39,243 bases of DNA from Deltaproteobacteria bacterium TMED58 (GCA_002167555.2 NHDL02000005.1:3272-42514), one strand, 5' to 3'; shown: positions 1 through 8,429, counted from the first letter of the stretch. Translations and numbers: made by a program. Notes: generated by a model not told the origin, from the letters alone.

Positions 1-423
1 CAACCTGATGGTATATATTATAATACTGATTCTGCTAGCTCAAAAAAAAGGATAACAGATATTATAGATAGTTTTTCTTCTTTAAATTCGGGGGAAATTC
101 CAAAAGACTTAGATTTTTTTCTTAAGGAATTACAATTTGGTCTTTCTGAAATTTTATTATGGATTTCAAAATTTGCTGATGATAGCATGATTGTTTTAAA
201 TTATGCTGAATTAACATCCGTTATTCATGAGTTTACTCTTAAAAATGAAAACTCTGTGCAAGATTTATGGTCAATTTCTGAGCTGATATGTGACGGAAAT
301 TATGAGCAAGCTAGCTCAAATTTGAGAATTTATAAGCAAAAATGGGATGAGATTTCAAGTAAATGCGGGGTCGAAGAATCTTCTGTTCAACAAACCCCCT
401 CCGAAGAGCCAAATATTCAATAA
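1..423 (+). CDS. 3' end of an unrecognised protein gene (5' partial)
   Basis: The frame is open from the first base of the window to the TAA at 421-423, giving at least 140 residues, so the start lies upstream. An internal ATG at 187 could be mistaken for the start, but the frame reads well before it. The protein is soluble-looking, acidic and probably mostly helical, with no membrane segment or motif I recognise. It ends in a low-complexity acidic tail rich in Gln, Pro and Glu. It lies 42 bases before rpmH on the same strand. That slot is often held by dnaA, but nothing visible here resembles the DnaA DNA-binding domain. I cannot assign a function. Confidence 0.6.
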   Translation, partial: QPDGIYYNTDSASSKKRITDIIDSFSSLNSGEIPKDLDFFLKELQFGLSEILLWISKFADDSMIVLNYAELTSVIHEFTLKNENSVQDLWSISELICDGNYEQASSNLRIYKQKWDEISSKCGVEESSVQQTPSEEPNIQ

Positions 424-465
424 GAGCATTGATTTTTGTTGTTGTAATGTTACATTAAAGGTCTT

Positions 466-615
466 ATGAAAAGAACATATCAACCTAGTGAACTAAAAAG
501 AGTTAGAACTCATGGCTTTAGATCCAGGAATGAAACAAAAGCAGGCAAAAAAGTCCTAGCTTTGAGAAGATCAAAAGGAAGAGCTAGCTTGACTGTTTCG
601 AGATACTCTAAATGA
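466..615 (+). CDS. rpmH: 50S ribosomal protein L34
   Basis: This 49-residue, very basic protein is L34 of the large ribosomal subunit. It begins MKRTYQPS, continues with the conserved [11 protein letters not shown] stretch and ends in the basic RRSKGRASL region, so it is full length for the family. An AAAGG ribosome-binding sequence lies just before the ATG. Its stop overlaps the rnpA start (ATGA at 612-615), the usual arrangement of rpmH and rnpA, implying coupled translation. Confidence 0.97.
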   Translation: MKRTYQPSELKRVRTHGFRSRNETKAGKKVLALRRSKGRASLTVSRYSK

Positions 616-983
616 GGGTTGATTCCTCTAGAAAAAAGAAAATAAAAATAAACTTTAACGACGCTATAAATGGTGGCGTAAAGTACAAAATTGAGGGTGC
701 AAATGTTTTTGTTATAAACAAAAGCACTAGAAAATGTAATCTTGGTGTTATAATATCTAAAAAAGTAAGCAACCTTGCAGTTGTGAGGAATAAATATAGA
801 AGAACATTAAAAGAAATTTTTAGACTAGATTTTGAATTGTTAGAATATAAAGACTTAGTTTTTATAGTTAATAAAAAGATTTTAGATTTAGACTTCAATA
901 GGATAAGAAAAGAGCTTTCAAAAGTAAGAAAGTATATGTTTAATGAAAAGATTGATTCAGTTTTTGTTGATAACGCTAATTAA
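612..983 (+). CDS. rnpA: Ribonuclease P protein component
   Basis: This is the small basic protein subunit of RNase P, which helps the catalytic RNA remove 5' leaders from pre-tRNAs. The 123-residue length is normal. The family signature is visible as a [15 protein letters not shown] stretch near residues 57-71, matching the RNR-type RNA-binding helix. The order rpmH-rnpA-yidD-yidC supports the call. The start overlaps the rpmH stop, and the 3' end overlaps yidD by 41 bases. The RNase P RNA gene is not in this window. Confidence 0.95.
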   Translation: MRVDSSRKKKIKINFNDAINGGVKYKIEGANVFVINKSTRKCNLGVIISKKVSNLAVVRNKYRRTLKEIFRLDFELLEYKDLVFIVNKKILDLDFNRIRKELSKVRKYMFNEKIDSVFVDNAN

Positions 984-1176
984 AATTTATCGAGCGACAT
1001 TATCACGCATATTGCCACCATCTTGCAGATTCACACCATCATGTTCTGAATATGCTTTAGAGGCAATTAAAGTTCATGGTCCATATAAAGGCTTTATATT
1101 AGCTTTTGTTAGAATTCTAAAATGTAATCCCTTTTTTGAATCTCGAACAGATAAAGTGCCAAGAGGTAATAAATAA
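943..1176 (+). CDS. yidD: Membrane protein insertion efficiency factor YidD
   Basis: YidD is a small membrane-associated protein that helps YidC insert inner-membrane proteins. The 77-residue product has a hydrophobic, amphipathic N-terminus followed by the family core SCRFTPSCSEYALEAI with both conserved cysteines, then a KCNPFF segment corresponding to the usual RCHPF motif. The ATG at 943 lies inside rnpA in another frame, and overlap with rnpA is common for this gene. Its TAA shares one base with the yidC ATG, so translation is probably coupled. Confidence 0.93.
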   Translation: MKRLIQFLLITLIKIYRATLSRILPPSCRFTPSCSEYALEAIKVHGPYKGFILAFVRILKCNPFFESRTDKVPRGNK

Positions 1177-2795
1177 TGAAGAAAAATTACTTAATCTTTT
1201 TATTAGCTTCTATGGTTATAATTTTTGGCTCTAATTTTTTTATTGCACAGGATACGATAGAAGAAAGACCTGTCTCCACTTCTCCTTCAAATGAGAAAAG
1301 TGAATTTCAGGTTTCTGAAAATTCATATGTTGTTAGCGATGAGCTAGCTGATGTTCCAGAGGAATTTGTAAACGAGGGGGTTAACTTTTCAACACCTTTG
1401 TTTGATGGAAGAATATCTAAACTAGGAGGCCATATATTTGATGTACGGCTTAAAAAATATTCTGATAAGCCGCTGGGGGGCGAACCTACCAAAATAATGG
1501 AAAAAGGTGAGTATATATCTAATACAATTATTAAGGCAAAAGATATAAATATTCCAAAGAAAATAAATTTTAACTATAATAACTCTAACTTTAACCTTAT
1601 ATCAGGTCCAGGAAAATTAGATTTAATATCAAAGTTTGGCCAAGTTACAATTCAAAAATCCTTTTTATTCGATTCTAATTCTTATGGAGTCGAACAACAA
1701 ATTATCGTTACAAATAAATCAAGCAAGAATTTAGTTTTTAGAATTTTTGAGGAATCAATTGGACAAGTTGATGCAGGCGAACATAGCGTTATAGGATATT
1801 ACTTAGATAATGAAATGGAAGTCGTTGATTATATGCCATCAGAGACTGAAAAGATAATAGGAGACTTTGACTGGCACGGTTTGTCCAAAAAGTATTTTTT
1901 AACTTCTACTATAATTGGAAATCTGGGTGAGAAAACACTTAAGTTCAATAAATTTTCATCAAATTCTGTTCGTTCTTTATTAAGCTATAAAACTATTAAT
2001 CTTATGCCAGGCGCAAGCTATACAACTTCTTCTACTGTTTTTTTAGGTCCCAAAGATCCAGATATATTAGCAAAATTTGGTAATAATTTTGCTGCAGCTC
2101 ATGACTTAGGATGGTTTGGTTGGCTTGCTGTTCCTTTGGAGAAGTTATTAAAAATATCTTATAAATTTGTTGATAACTACGGCTTTGCAATAATATTGAT
2201 TACCCTTCTTATTAGAATAATATTTTTACCTTTGACTATAAAAAGTATGATGTCAATGAAGAAGATGCAGTCTAAAATGGCTCTCATGAAGCCAAAACTA
2301 GATGCGATAAAGGAACAATATAAAGATGATAAAACAACTCAAAATAGTGAAATCATGAAATTATATTCTAAAGAAGGGGTAAACCCATTATCAAGCTTAA
2401 GCGGATGCCTTCCAATGTTAGTTCAAATACCCGTATTTGTGGCCTTATACAATGTATTACTTTACTCTTTAGACTTAAGGCACTCAGAATTTTTATGGAT
2501 TTCCGACTTATCTTCAGCTGAAATGTTGTTTGATATTCCTGGTACGGGTATTCCATTTAGAATTCTTCCACTGGTTATGGGAATATCTTGGTTTTTGACC
2601 CAAAAATTAACTCCTCCTAATCCCGGGGCAGATGAGTTTCAAACAAAAATATTTCAGTACATGCCTATCATGTTTACAGTTATGTTTTGGGGGTTACCAT
2701 CGGGATTAATTTTATACTGGACTGTAAGCAATATTATTTCTATATTTCAACAGCTATATATAAATAAAAAATTTGAAAAAATGCAAGGAGCATAA
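1176..2795 (+). CDS. yidC: Membrane protein insertase YidC
   Basis: YidC/Oxa1 inserts and folds inner-membrane proteins, alone or with SecYEG. The 539-residue length and layout are those of the Gram-negative type. There is one N-terminal membrane helix (about residues 4-24), a large periplasmic domain (about 60-310), then the conserved five-helix core. The core begins near GWFGWLAVPLE and carries the conserved arginine of the hydrophilic groove in LLIRIIFLPLT. The SLSGCLPMLVQIPVF stretch and the final helix with SGLILYWTVSN are intact. It shares one base with yidD and is followed by jag after a single base, so rpmH to jag looks like one operon. Confidence 0.97.
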   Translation: MKKNYLIFLLASMVIIFGSNFFIAQDTIEERPVSTSPSNEKSEFQVSENSYVVSDELADVPEEFVNEGVNFSTPLFDGRISKLGGHIFDVRLKKYSDKPLGGEPTKIMEKGEYISNTIIKAKDINIPKKINFNYNNSNFNLISGPGKLDLISKFGQVTIQKSFLFDSNSYGVEQQIIVTNKSSKNLVFRIFEESIGQVDAGEHSVIGYYLDNEMEVVDYMPSETEKIIGDFDWHGLSKKYFLTSTIIGNLGEKTLKFNKFSSNSVRSLLSYKTINLMPGASYTTSSTVFLGPKDPDILAKFGNNFAAAHDLGWFGWLAVPLEKLLKISYKFVDNYGFAIILITLLIRIIFLPLTIKSMMSMKKMQSKMALMKPKLDAIKEQYKDDKTTQNSEIMKLYSKEGVNPLSSLSGCLPMLVQIPVFVALYNVLLYSLDLRHSEFLWISDLSSAEMLFDIPGTGIPFRILPLVMGISWFLTQKLTPPNPGADEFQTKIFQYMPIMFTVMFWGLPSGLILYWTVSNIISIFQQLYINKKFEKMQGA

Positions 2796-2796
2796 A

Positions 2797-3486
2797 ATGT
2801 CGATTCAAAAAGAATATGAAGGAAAAACTGTTACTGATGCCACAATAGAAGCATGTAAAGATTTAGGTATTAACAGAGAAGATCTTAATTTTGAGGTCAT
2901 TAGTGAAGGCACAACTGGCCTTTTAGGAATAGGTGGACGAAATGCAGTAATAAAAATTCTAAATCAAGATGCAAATAAGGCACCCTCTACTGAATCAGCA
3001 TCGGCAAATGTAGAACCAATAAAACTTGAGAAATTAGAGGAAATATTTAACCAAATAATAAACCATTTTGTTGATGATTCGAGTATTGAAGTTGAAACGA
3101 ATGACAGAAATGTACTATTAAAATTGAAGAGTGATTCTAATTTAGGTTTTTTGATTGGAAAAAAAGGTGAGATGATTAAAAACATTGAATTTCTTCTAAG
3201 TAGAGTTGCAAGTAAGGAAAATTCAGAAAGTATTTTTGTTTCAATTGATATAAATTCCTTTAGAGAGAAAAAAGATAAAGAATTAATTGATAGAGTTGTT
3301 ACCTTGATTGATAAAGTTATTTCTATTAACAGACCTTTAAGCTTAAACCCTATGAACTCATATGAAAGAAGAATTTGTTACTTAGAAATAGAAAAAAACT
3401 CAGAAGTCACATATAAAACTAAAGAGGTTGGGATGCTAAAGAAGATAACCATCTTACCTAAGGTTATTGATAAAAATTTATCTTAA
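2797..3486 (+). CDS. jag: Jag/KhpB RNA-binding protein (Jag-N, KH, R3H-like)
   Basis: Jag (KhpB) is an RNA-binding protein usually encoded beside yidC. An upstream in-frame ATG exists at 2773, but AAGGAG at 2785-2790 sits six bases before the ATG at 2797, which fixes the start and gives 229 residues. The Jag-N domain covers about residues 1-50 (EYEGKTVTDATIEAC, GLLGIGGRNA). A KH domain follows at about 110-160 with the loop LIGKKGE. The C-terminal R3H-like region begins at LNPMNSYERR. The usual R3H histidine of the ERRxxH motif is a tyrosine here, and the following basic loop is poorly conserved, so single-strand binding by this domain is doubtful. The 3' end overlaps the convergent tadA by nine bases. 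Confidence 0.93.
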   Translation: MSIQKEYEGKTVTDATIEACKDLGINREDLNFEVISEGTTGLLGIGGRNAVIKILNQDANKAPSTESASANVEPIKLEKLEEIFNQIINHFVDDSSIEVETNDRNVLLKLKSDSNLGFLIGKKGEMIKNIEFLLSRVASKENSESIFVSIDINSFREKKDKELIDRVVTLIDKVISINRPLSLNPMNSYERRICYLEIEKNSEVTYKTKEVGMLKKITILPKVIDKNLS

Positions 3487-3897
3487 TTTTTTAAAAAAAT
3501 TTTTTAAAATTTCTTGTGACTTTAAATCTCCTAGATTAGTTGTCATACATTGATTCAATTTATGACCTCGATTATCATTTTCACAACCAAAATATATCCT
3601 ATTAATTCTGGCCTCTTTTGCTGCAGCTAAGCACATAGGGCAAGGCTCCAAAGTAGTAAATAGAGTAAAATCATTGAGTCTCCAGTCTTTATTCTCTTTT
3701 GCAGCTTTCTCTATAGCAATCATTTCCGCATGTGCCATTGGATTGCTGGTACTTTCAGTTTGATTAAAACCTTTAGTTATAATTGATTTATCATTATTTA
3801 CTACTACAGCCCCAATGGGTACTTCATTTAGATCTTGAGCTTTTTTTGCTTGTATCAATGCTAAATTCAGAAAGTAATTTACATCTTTGTTGTTCAT
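3478..3897 (-). CDS. tadA: tRNA-specific adenosine deaminase TadA
   Basis: TadA converts the wobble adenosine of tRNA-Arg(ACG) to inosine. The 139-residue protein has the cytidine/deoxycytidylate deaminase zinc site: H56-A57-E58 supplies the histidine ligand and catalytic glutamate, and P85-C86-P87-M88-C89 supplies the two cysteines. The HAE context MAHAEM and the EPCPMC motif favour TadA over guanine or cytosine deaminases. It is the last gene of a trpE-trpG-tadA run, one base after the trpG stop. Its last codons overlap the end of jag on the other strand. Confidence 0.92.
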   Translation of the reverse strand: MNNKDVNYFLNLALIQAKKAQDLNEVPIGAVVVNNDKSIITKGFNQTESTSNPMAHAEMIAIEKAAKENKDWRLNDFTLFTTLEPCPMCLAAAKEARINRIYFGCENDNRGHKLNQCMTTNLGDLKSQEILKNFFKKLR

Positions 3898-3898
3898 T

Positions 3899-4480
3899 CT
3901 ATTTTTTCAAAATATTCTTGATTAATTTTTTACCAAATGTTGTCAAGATAGACTCAGGATGAAATTGAACTCCTTCGATATCTAATGTTTTATGTTTAAT
4001 TCCCATTATTGTCCCATCTTTTGTTTTTGATGTGATCGAAAAACTTTTAGGCAATGTTTTTTTATCTACAATTAATGAATGATACCTTGTTGCTTTAAAT
4101 GGGTTTGGTAAACCTTTATATATACCATCGTTATTATGATAGATATCAGAGGTTTTTCCATGTAAAAGTTTTTTTGCATTTATTATCTTTGCCCCATAAG
4201 CATAACCTATAGATTGATGACCTAAGCATACTCCAAAAATTGGAATTTGACCCGATAGACTTTTAATTAATTCCACCGATATCCCAGCCTCTTTAGGAGT
4301 ACAAGGACCAGGTGAGATAAAAATTATTTCGGGATTTATTTTTATAATCTCTTTTATATTAATTGTATCATTTCTTTTGATTGTAACCTTGGACCCTATT
4401 TCCTCAATATAATGGACTAAGTTATAAGTAAAGGAATCATAATTATCAATCATTAATACTTTCTTCATCATGCTACTCAT
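3899..4480 (-). CDS. trpG: Anthranilate synthase glutamine amidotransferase component
   Basis: TrpG releases ammonia from glutamine and passes it to TrpE for anthranilate synthesis. This class I amidotransferase has the nucleophile C85 in GVCLGHQ and the His-Glu pair in FHPES near residue 175. The N-terminal IDNYDSFTYNLV is typical. The ATG at 4480 overlaps the trpE end by eight bases; two further in-frame ATGs at 4471 and 4468 would start at the MKKVLMIDNYDSF core, so the first few residues are uncertain. TrpG and PabA proteins are often shared between tryptophan and folate synthesis, and sequence alone does not exclude a dual role. Confidence 0.9.
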   Translation of the reverse strand: MSSMMKKVLMIDNYDSFTYNLVHYIEEIGSKVTIKRNDTINIKEIIKINPEIIFISPGPCTPKEAGISVELIKSLSGQIPIFGVCLGHQSIGYAYGAKIINAKKLLHGKTSDIYHNNDGIYKGLPNPFKATRYHSLIVDKKTLPKSFSITSKTKDGTIMGIKHKTLDIEGVQFHPESILTTFGKKLIKNILKK

Positions 4481-5954
4481 TGTTCAAGCTCTTTCTTATA
4501 GCATTCAACATAGCTTTAGATTTATTTTTTGTCTCGTCATATTCATTTTTTGGTATTGAATCTGCAACAATTCCGGCACCTGCTTGAAAATATAATGTTT
4601 TGTTTTTAATATAAAATGACCTTATAACTATACTCATATCCATATTACCGGAAAAACCAAAATATCCTACGGAACCTCCATAGGGACCTCTTTGATTTGG
4701 CTCGAGCTCATTTATAATTTGCATCGCTCTTATTTTTGGTGCCCCAGATAATGTTCCTGCTGGAAAAGTAGATTTAAGCAAGTCAAAAGCATCTTTCTTT
4801 TTATCTATGAGCCCCTCTACATGTGAAACAATGTGCATTACATGCGAGTATCTCTCAATACCCATCATTTCTGTAACATTTACAGTGCTATTTTTGCACA
4901 CTCTGCTTATATCGTTTCTAGCAAGATCTACCAGCATTACATGTTCTGCTAATTCTTTAGGGTCTGACAATAAGTCTTTCTCCATTTTTAAATCCTCTTC
5001 AGTATCTATACCTCTGGGCCTTGTTCCAGCTATTGGACGAGATTCTACTTTATTATTTTCAAGTCTAACTAGCACTTCCGGTGATGCTCCAACAATTAAA
5101 GATTTTTCCATTTTAAGATAAAACATATAAGGAGAAGGATTAAGTTTTCTCAAGGATCTATATAAGTTTATAGGATCATCTTCATATTTAGTTTCCCATC
5201 TTTGAGAAACCACAGTTTGAATCACATCTCCTTTCTTAACATAACTCTTAATTTTTTTTACCGCATTCATAAAATTCGATTTTGTAAAGTTAGATTTAAT
5301 CGGGCTAGTCGTTTTCTTAAATTTATTATCTTTTTTGTATAAATTATTATTTGAAAATTTTAATAATTTTTCAATTTTGTTGATTTGTGACAATGCATTT
5401 TTATAGTATTTATCGATTTTATTTGAATCCTTTATATGAGCGTTAATCACGATTTTTGCAGTTTTATTTATATTATCAAAAATAATTACAGAATCTGTAA
5501 GCATAAAAAGGGAATCAGGAAAATCTCCAGTTGCTCCCGAGTTTTTGAATATATTCTCAATTTGATTGATTATTTCGTAAGAAAAAAAACCAACAAGTCC
5601 TCCATAAAACCTTGGAAGATTATCTACGATAACAGGCTTAAAATCACCCATTATTTCTTTCAATTTTACAAATATATCCCCATTTAATTTTGTTGTTTTA
5701 TTATTTGTTGACTTAATAGTGATTTTATTCTTTTCGGATGAGATTATTAAATTTGGATCAAATCCTAAAAAGCTATATTGAGACCATTTTTCTGGCCCGT
5801 CAGAACTTTCTAATAGAAAACAGTATTTCTTAGATGAAATCTTTTTTAAAATTGATAGAGGATTATCATAGTCCAAGCTAATCTCTTTAAATATTGGTAT
5901 CAAGTTCCCCTTCTTGCTGAGAGCTTTAAAATTTTCTAAAGTTAATGAAATCAT
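4473..5954 (-). CDS. trpE: Anthranilate synthase component I
   Basis: TrpE makes anthranilate from chorismate, the first committed step to tryptophan. The 493-residue protein has the N-terminal LLES element (in CFLLESSDG) linked to tryptophan feedback binding, which favours TrpE over PabB. It also has the chorismate-binding core motifs IAGTRPRG, the DLARND region and PAGTLSGAPKIRAM. The N-terminal LENFKALSKKGNLIPIF matches the usual TrpE beginning, so the ATG at 5952-5954 is the natural start even though no Shine-Dalgarno sequence precedes it. A consensus-like promoter ends only eight bases upstream, so the mRNA is probably leaderless and there is no room for a leader-peptide attenuator. trpD, trpC and trpBA are not adjacent. 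Confidence 0.95.
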   Translation of the reverse strand: MISLTLENFKALSKKGNLIPIFKEISLDYDNPLSILKKISSKKYCFLLESSDGPEKWSQYSFLGFDPNLIISSEKNKITIKSTNNKTTKLNGDIFVKLKEIMGDFKPVIVDNLPRFYGGLVGFFSYEIINQIENIFKNSGATGDFPDSLFMLTDSVIIFDNINKTAKIVINAHIKDSNKIDKYYKNALSQINKIEKLLKFSNNNLYKKDNKFKKTTSPIKSNFTKSNFMNAVKKIKSYVKKGDVIQTVVSQRWETKYEDDPINLYRSLRKLNPSPYMFYLKMEKSLIVGASPEVLVRLENNKVESRPIAGTRPRGIDTEEDLKMEKDLLSDPKELAEHVMLVDLARNDISRVCKNSTVNVTEMMGIERYSHVMHIVSHVEGLIDKKKDAFDLLKSTFPAGTLSGAPKIRAMQIINELEPNQRGPYGGSVGYFGFSGNMDMSIVIRSFYIKNKTLYFQAGAGIVADSIPKNEYDETKNKSKAMLNAIRKSLNNE

Positions 5955-5962
5955 GTAAATTC

Positions 5963-5991
5963 AATATATTATTACTGCTAACTTTTGTCAA
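5963..5991 (-). promoter_or_regulatory. Strong sigma70-type promoter for trpE-trpG-tadA
   Basis: On the minus strand TTGACA (5986-5991) is followed after exactly 17 bases by TATATT (5963-5968). The trpE ATG begins at 5954, eight bases beyond the -10 box. A start point at the usual distance falls at about 5956, leaving a leader of zero to two bases. Promoter quality is judged by eye; the leaderless conclusion is inference. Confidence 0.7.
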
Positions 5992-6013
5992 AGATTATTT
6001 AGTATATTTTGAT

Positions 6014-6042
6014 TATAATTAATGATATAGAATTTTAAGGAG
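6014..6042 (+). promoter_or_regulatory. Putative -10 box and ribosome-binding site of the phosphomannomutase gene
   Basis: A TATAAT lies at 6014-6019 but no convincing -35 box sits 16-18 bases upstream. AAGGAG at 6037-6042 is six bases before the TTG at 6049 and is what decides that start codon. The -10 call is weak; the ribosome-binding site is good. Confidence 0.4.
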
Positions 6043-6048
6043 ATTAAC

Positions 6049-7428
6049 TTGAATAGTTCGATTTTTAGAGAATATGACATAAGAGGTATAGCCGATTTGG
6101 ACTTAAAAGAGGAAGTTGTTTCAGATATCGGGCTAGCAATGGGCACAATGTTTAAAGAGAAAGGTGTTAAGACAATATCTCTTGGTAGAGATTGTCGAAT
6201 AAGCTCAGATAGGATTTTTAATACTCTGTCTTCATCACTGATTAAAACAGGGATTAATATAATAGATCTTGGTATGATAACGACTCCAGTACTATATTTT
6301 TCTCTATATGGACTAGATGTTGATGGAGGAATTATGATAACTGCAAGTCATAATCCATCAGATTACAATGGTTTTAAGGCAGCTATTGGGAAAAACGTTT
6401 TGTCAGCTAAGCAAATCCAAGACATTGAAAAAATCATTAAAAATAAAATTTTTTCTTATGATAAAAAAAAGGGATTTATTAAACAGCTAAATTTAATAGA
6501 TGATTATAAGAATGATATATTGAAATCAATTGCCTTAAATAAAAAAGTAAAAGTGGGTGTTGATTGCGCAAATACTCCAATTGGAGTTTTTGCTAAAGAT
6601 ATTATGTCTTCAGCTGGATGTGAAGTATATGAATTATTTCCAGAGCCAGATGGTACTTTTCCTAACCACCATCCTGATCCTTCAGTAGAGGAAAACCTTA
6701 AAGATCTTTCGTTTTTAGTAAAAGAGAAAAATCTAGATTTTGGTGTTTCGTTTGATGGAGATGCTGATAGAATCGGAGTTGTAGATGAAAAAGGAAATTT
6801 TATCTACTCTGATATGGTTTTACTTTTGCTTGCTAGATCTGTTTTGGCTAGTAATCCAGGAGCAAAGATAATTGGTGAAGTTAAATGTTCAAAAAATTTA
6901 TTTGAAGATATTACGAGAAATGGAGGGGTGCCAATAATGTGGAGAACCGGTCACTCTAATATTAAAAGAAAAGTTAAAGAAGAACTTGCTCCACTAGCTG
7001 GTGAATTAAGTGGACACATTTTTTTTGCTGATAAGCACCATGGTTTTGATGATGCCTTATATGCAGCCCTTAGGTTAGCAGAAGTTTTATCATTTCATCA
7101 AGGCTCATTCAGCTCAATGTTAAAAAATATTCCAGAAATGCATTCTACTCCTGAAATGAGAATAGATTTTCCTGAAGAAGAAAAGTTTGAATTTATAAAG
7201 AAGTTCTCTAAATCAATGCATGATACTTCAGATTCTACTGTTAATTTGGTAACGGTTGATGGAATCAGGATAGAGACTAAGAATGGTTGGGCTCTTGTTA
7301 GGGCATCTAATACACAACCTGCTTTAACTATAAGGTTTGAAGCTGATTCAAAACAAAGTTTAAATAAACTTATAAATTTTGTTCAGGATGAAATTAATAA
7401 AGTTACGGATAAAATTTGTATATCTTAA
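6049..7428 (+). CDS. algC: Phosphomannomutase/phosphoglucomutase
   Basis: This enzyme moves phosphate between the 6 and 1 positions of mannose or glucose, supplying sugar-1-phosphates for surface polysaccharides. The 459-residue alpha-D-phosphohexomutase has the four expected landmarks. S100 in ITASHNPSDYNG is the phosphoserine, DGDADR is the magnesium loop, GELSGHIFF is the sugar-specificity loop, and VRASNTQPALTIRFE is the phosphate-binding end. The N-terminal FREYDIRGIA and the GE(L)SGH loop fit the dual mannose/glucose AlgC-ManB type better than GlmM. The start is a TTG with a strong AAGGAG six bases upstream. It overlaps the next gene by 13 bases, suggesting co-translation. Confidence 0.88.
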   Translation: MNSSIFREYDIRGIADLDLKEEVVSDIGLAMGTMFKEKGVKTISLGRDCRISSDRIFNTLSSSLIKTGINIIDLGMITTPVLYFSLYGLDVDGGIMITASHNPSDYNGFKAAIGKNVLSAKQIQDIEKIIKNKIFSYDKKKGFIKQLNLIDDYKNDILKSIALNKKVKVGVDCANTPIGVFAKDIMSSAGCEVYELFPEPDGTFPNHHPDPSVEENLKDLSFLVKEKNLDFGVSFDGDADRIGVVDEKGNFIYSDMVLLLLARSVLASNPGAKIIGEVKCSKNLFEDITRNGGVPIMWRTGHSNIKRKVKEELAPLAGELSGHIFFADKHHGFDDALYAALRLAEVLSFHQGSFSSMLKNIPEMHSTPEMRIDFPEEEKFEFIKKFSKSMHDTSDSTVNLVTVDGIRIETKNGWALVRASNTQPALTIRFEADSKQSLNKLINFVQDEINKVTDKICIS

Positions 7429-8429
7429 ATTGGCATAACCTAACTGGGGTACATTGTGGATCAGTAGCGATTAGAAACGTTGCTAATTATTATGGAGTAA
7501 ATTATGAGGAGGCCTTATGTTTCGGCCTAGGGTCTGGAATGGGTTTTTTTTATACAAAAAATAAAGAGGGAAAGCCTTCAGAAGTTATTCATTTGAGGGC
7601 ACCCAATATGGAGCCAAATTTTTTTTCTAATTCCAATTTAAAATATGAATGGATTAAGGAATCGGACTTTAATATTGCAGAAAACAAATTAATTCAAGAT
7701 ATTAAAAATGGTTTTCCAGTTTTTCTACAAACAGATATTTATTTTTTACATTATTATAATTCACCCATACATTTCCCAGGACATGTAATTGTATGTATTG
7801 GTGTAGATGAAAAAAGAAAAGTATTTTATGTTTCAGATACAAATTTTAAAGAAATTCAGGAAATTTCTTTTACTGATATGAGAATGGCAAGGTCATCTAA
7901 AGCCCAGCCTTACCCTTTATATTTTAATCATTTTAAGATAACCAATTTTTCACCTTTTAGAGATTTGAAAGAAAAAATTGAAAAATCTATTTTTTACAAC
8001 TCCTATAATTATATAACTGGCCAGAAATCAGAAAGAGGAATTAGTTCAATCTTTACTATTTTAGAATGGATAAATAATTTAGAAAGATGGAAAGGATTAA
8101 AAGATTCTTCTGAAACTTTCAAATTTGCTTATCAAATTATAGTTAAGCGTGGATCAAAAGGAGCAGGCTTTAGATATATTTACAAATATTTTTTACAAAT
8201 TGCTGAAAAAGAATCAAAAAAAGTAAAAAAACTCAACCTTGTGGATGATATGGAACAAATAGCTGAAAATTGGAATAATATAGGCTTGAATCTAAGGTCT
8301 CTTAGCAAGCGACAATCAAAGAAAGTTTTTAATGAGCTTATTGATCTCTGTCAGGAAGTTTTTAATAAAGAATATTTATACCATTCTAAAATATTAGATA
8401 GTTTTGGAGATAATAAAAAAGGGGCTTAA
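7416..8429 (+). CDS. BtrH N-terminal domain / DUF4872 family protein
   Basis: The 337-residue protein looks like the family that joins a BtrH-type N-terminal domain (about residues 1-150) to a DUF4872 C-terminal domain (about 160-330). The N-terminal part has a papain/C39-like arrangement: C14 in GVHCGS, H123 in FPGHVIV and D141 in VSDTN, plus the typical FGLGSGMGFFY stretch. BtrH transfers an acyl side chain from a carrier protein in butirosin synthesis, so an acyltransferase or amidohydrolase is plausible. No carrier protein or antibiotic gene is nearby, and the substrate is unknown. The only sensible start is a TTG at 7416 inside the end of the upstream gene. No signal peptide is evident. 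A terminator overlaps the stop codon. Confidence 0.65.
   Translation: MYILNWHNLTGVHCGSVAIRNVANYYGVNYEEALCFGLGSGMGFFYTKNKEGKPSEVIHLRAPNMEPNFFSNSNLKYEWIKESDFNIAENKLIQDIKNGFPVFLQTDIYFLHYYNSPIHFPGHVIVCIGVDEKRKVFYVSDTNFKEIQEISFTDMRMARSSKAQPYPLYFNHFKITNFSPFRDLKEKIEKSIFYNSYNYITGQKSERGISSIFTILEWINNLERWKGLKDSSETFKFAYQIIVKRGSKGAGFRYIYKYFLQIAEKESKKVKKLNLVDDMEQIAENWNNIGLNLRSLSKRQSKKVFNELIDLCQEVFNKEYLYHSKILDSFGDNKKGA

Noticed and set aside
3484-3512. A/T palindrome-like stretch at the jag-tadA overlap read as a terminator
   Set aside because: No G-C stem; the runs are explained by Lys and Phe codons at the end of tadA.
4473-5954. pabB/pabA (folate) instead of trpE/trpG
   Set aside because: The LLES tryptophan-site element and the N-terminal layout fit TrpE. 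A shared amidotransferase role for TrpG cannot be excluded.
5955-6048. trp leader peptide or attenuator before trpE
   Set aside because: The promoter ends eight bases before the ATG, so there is no transcribed leader to hold one.
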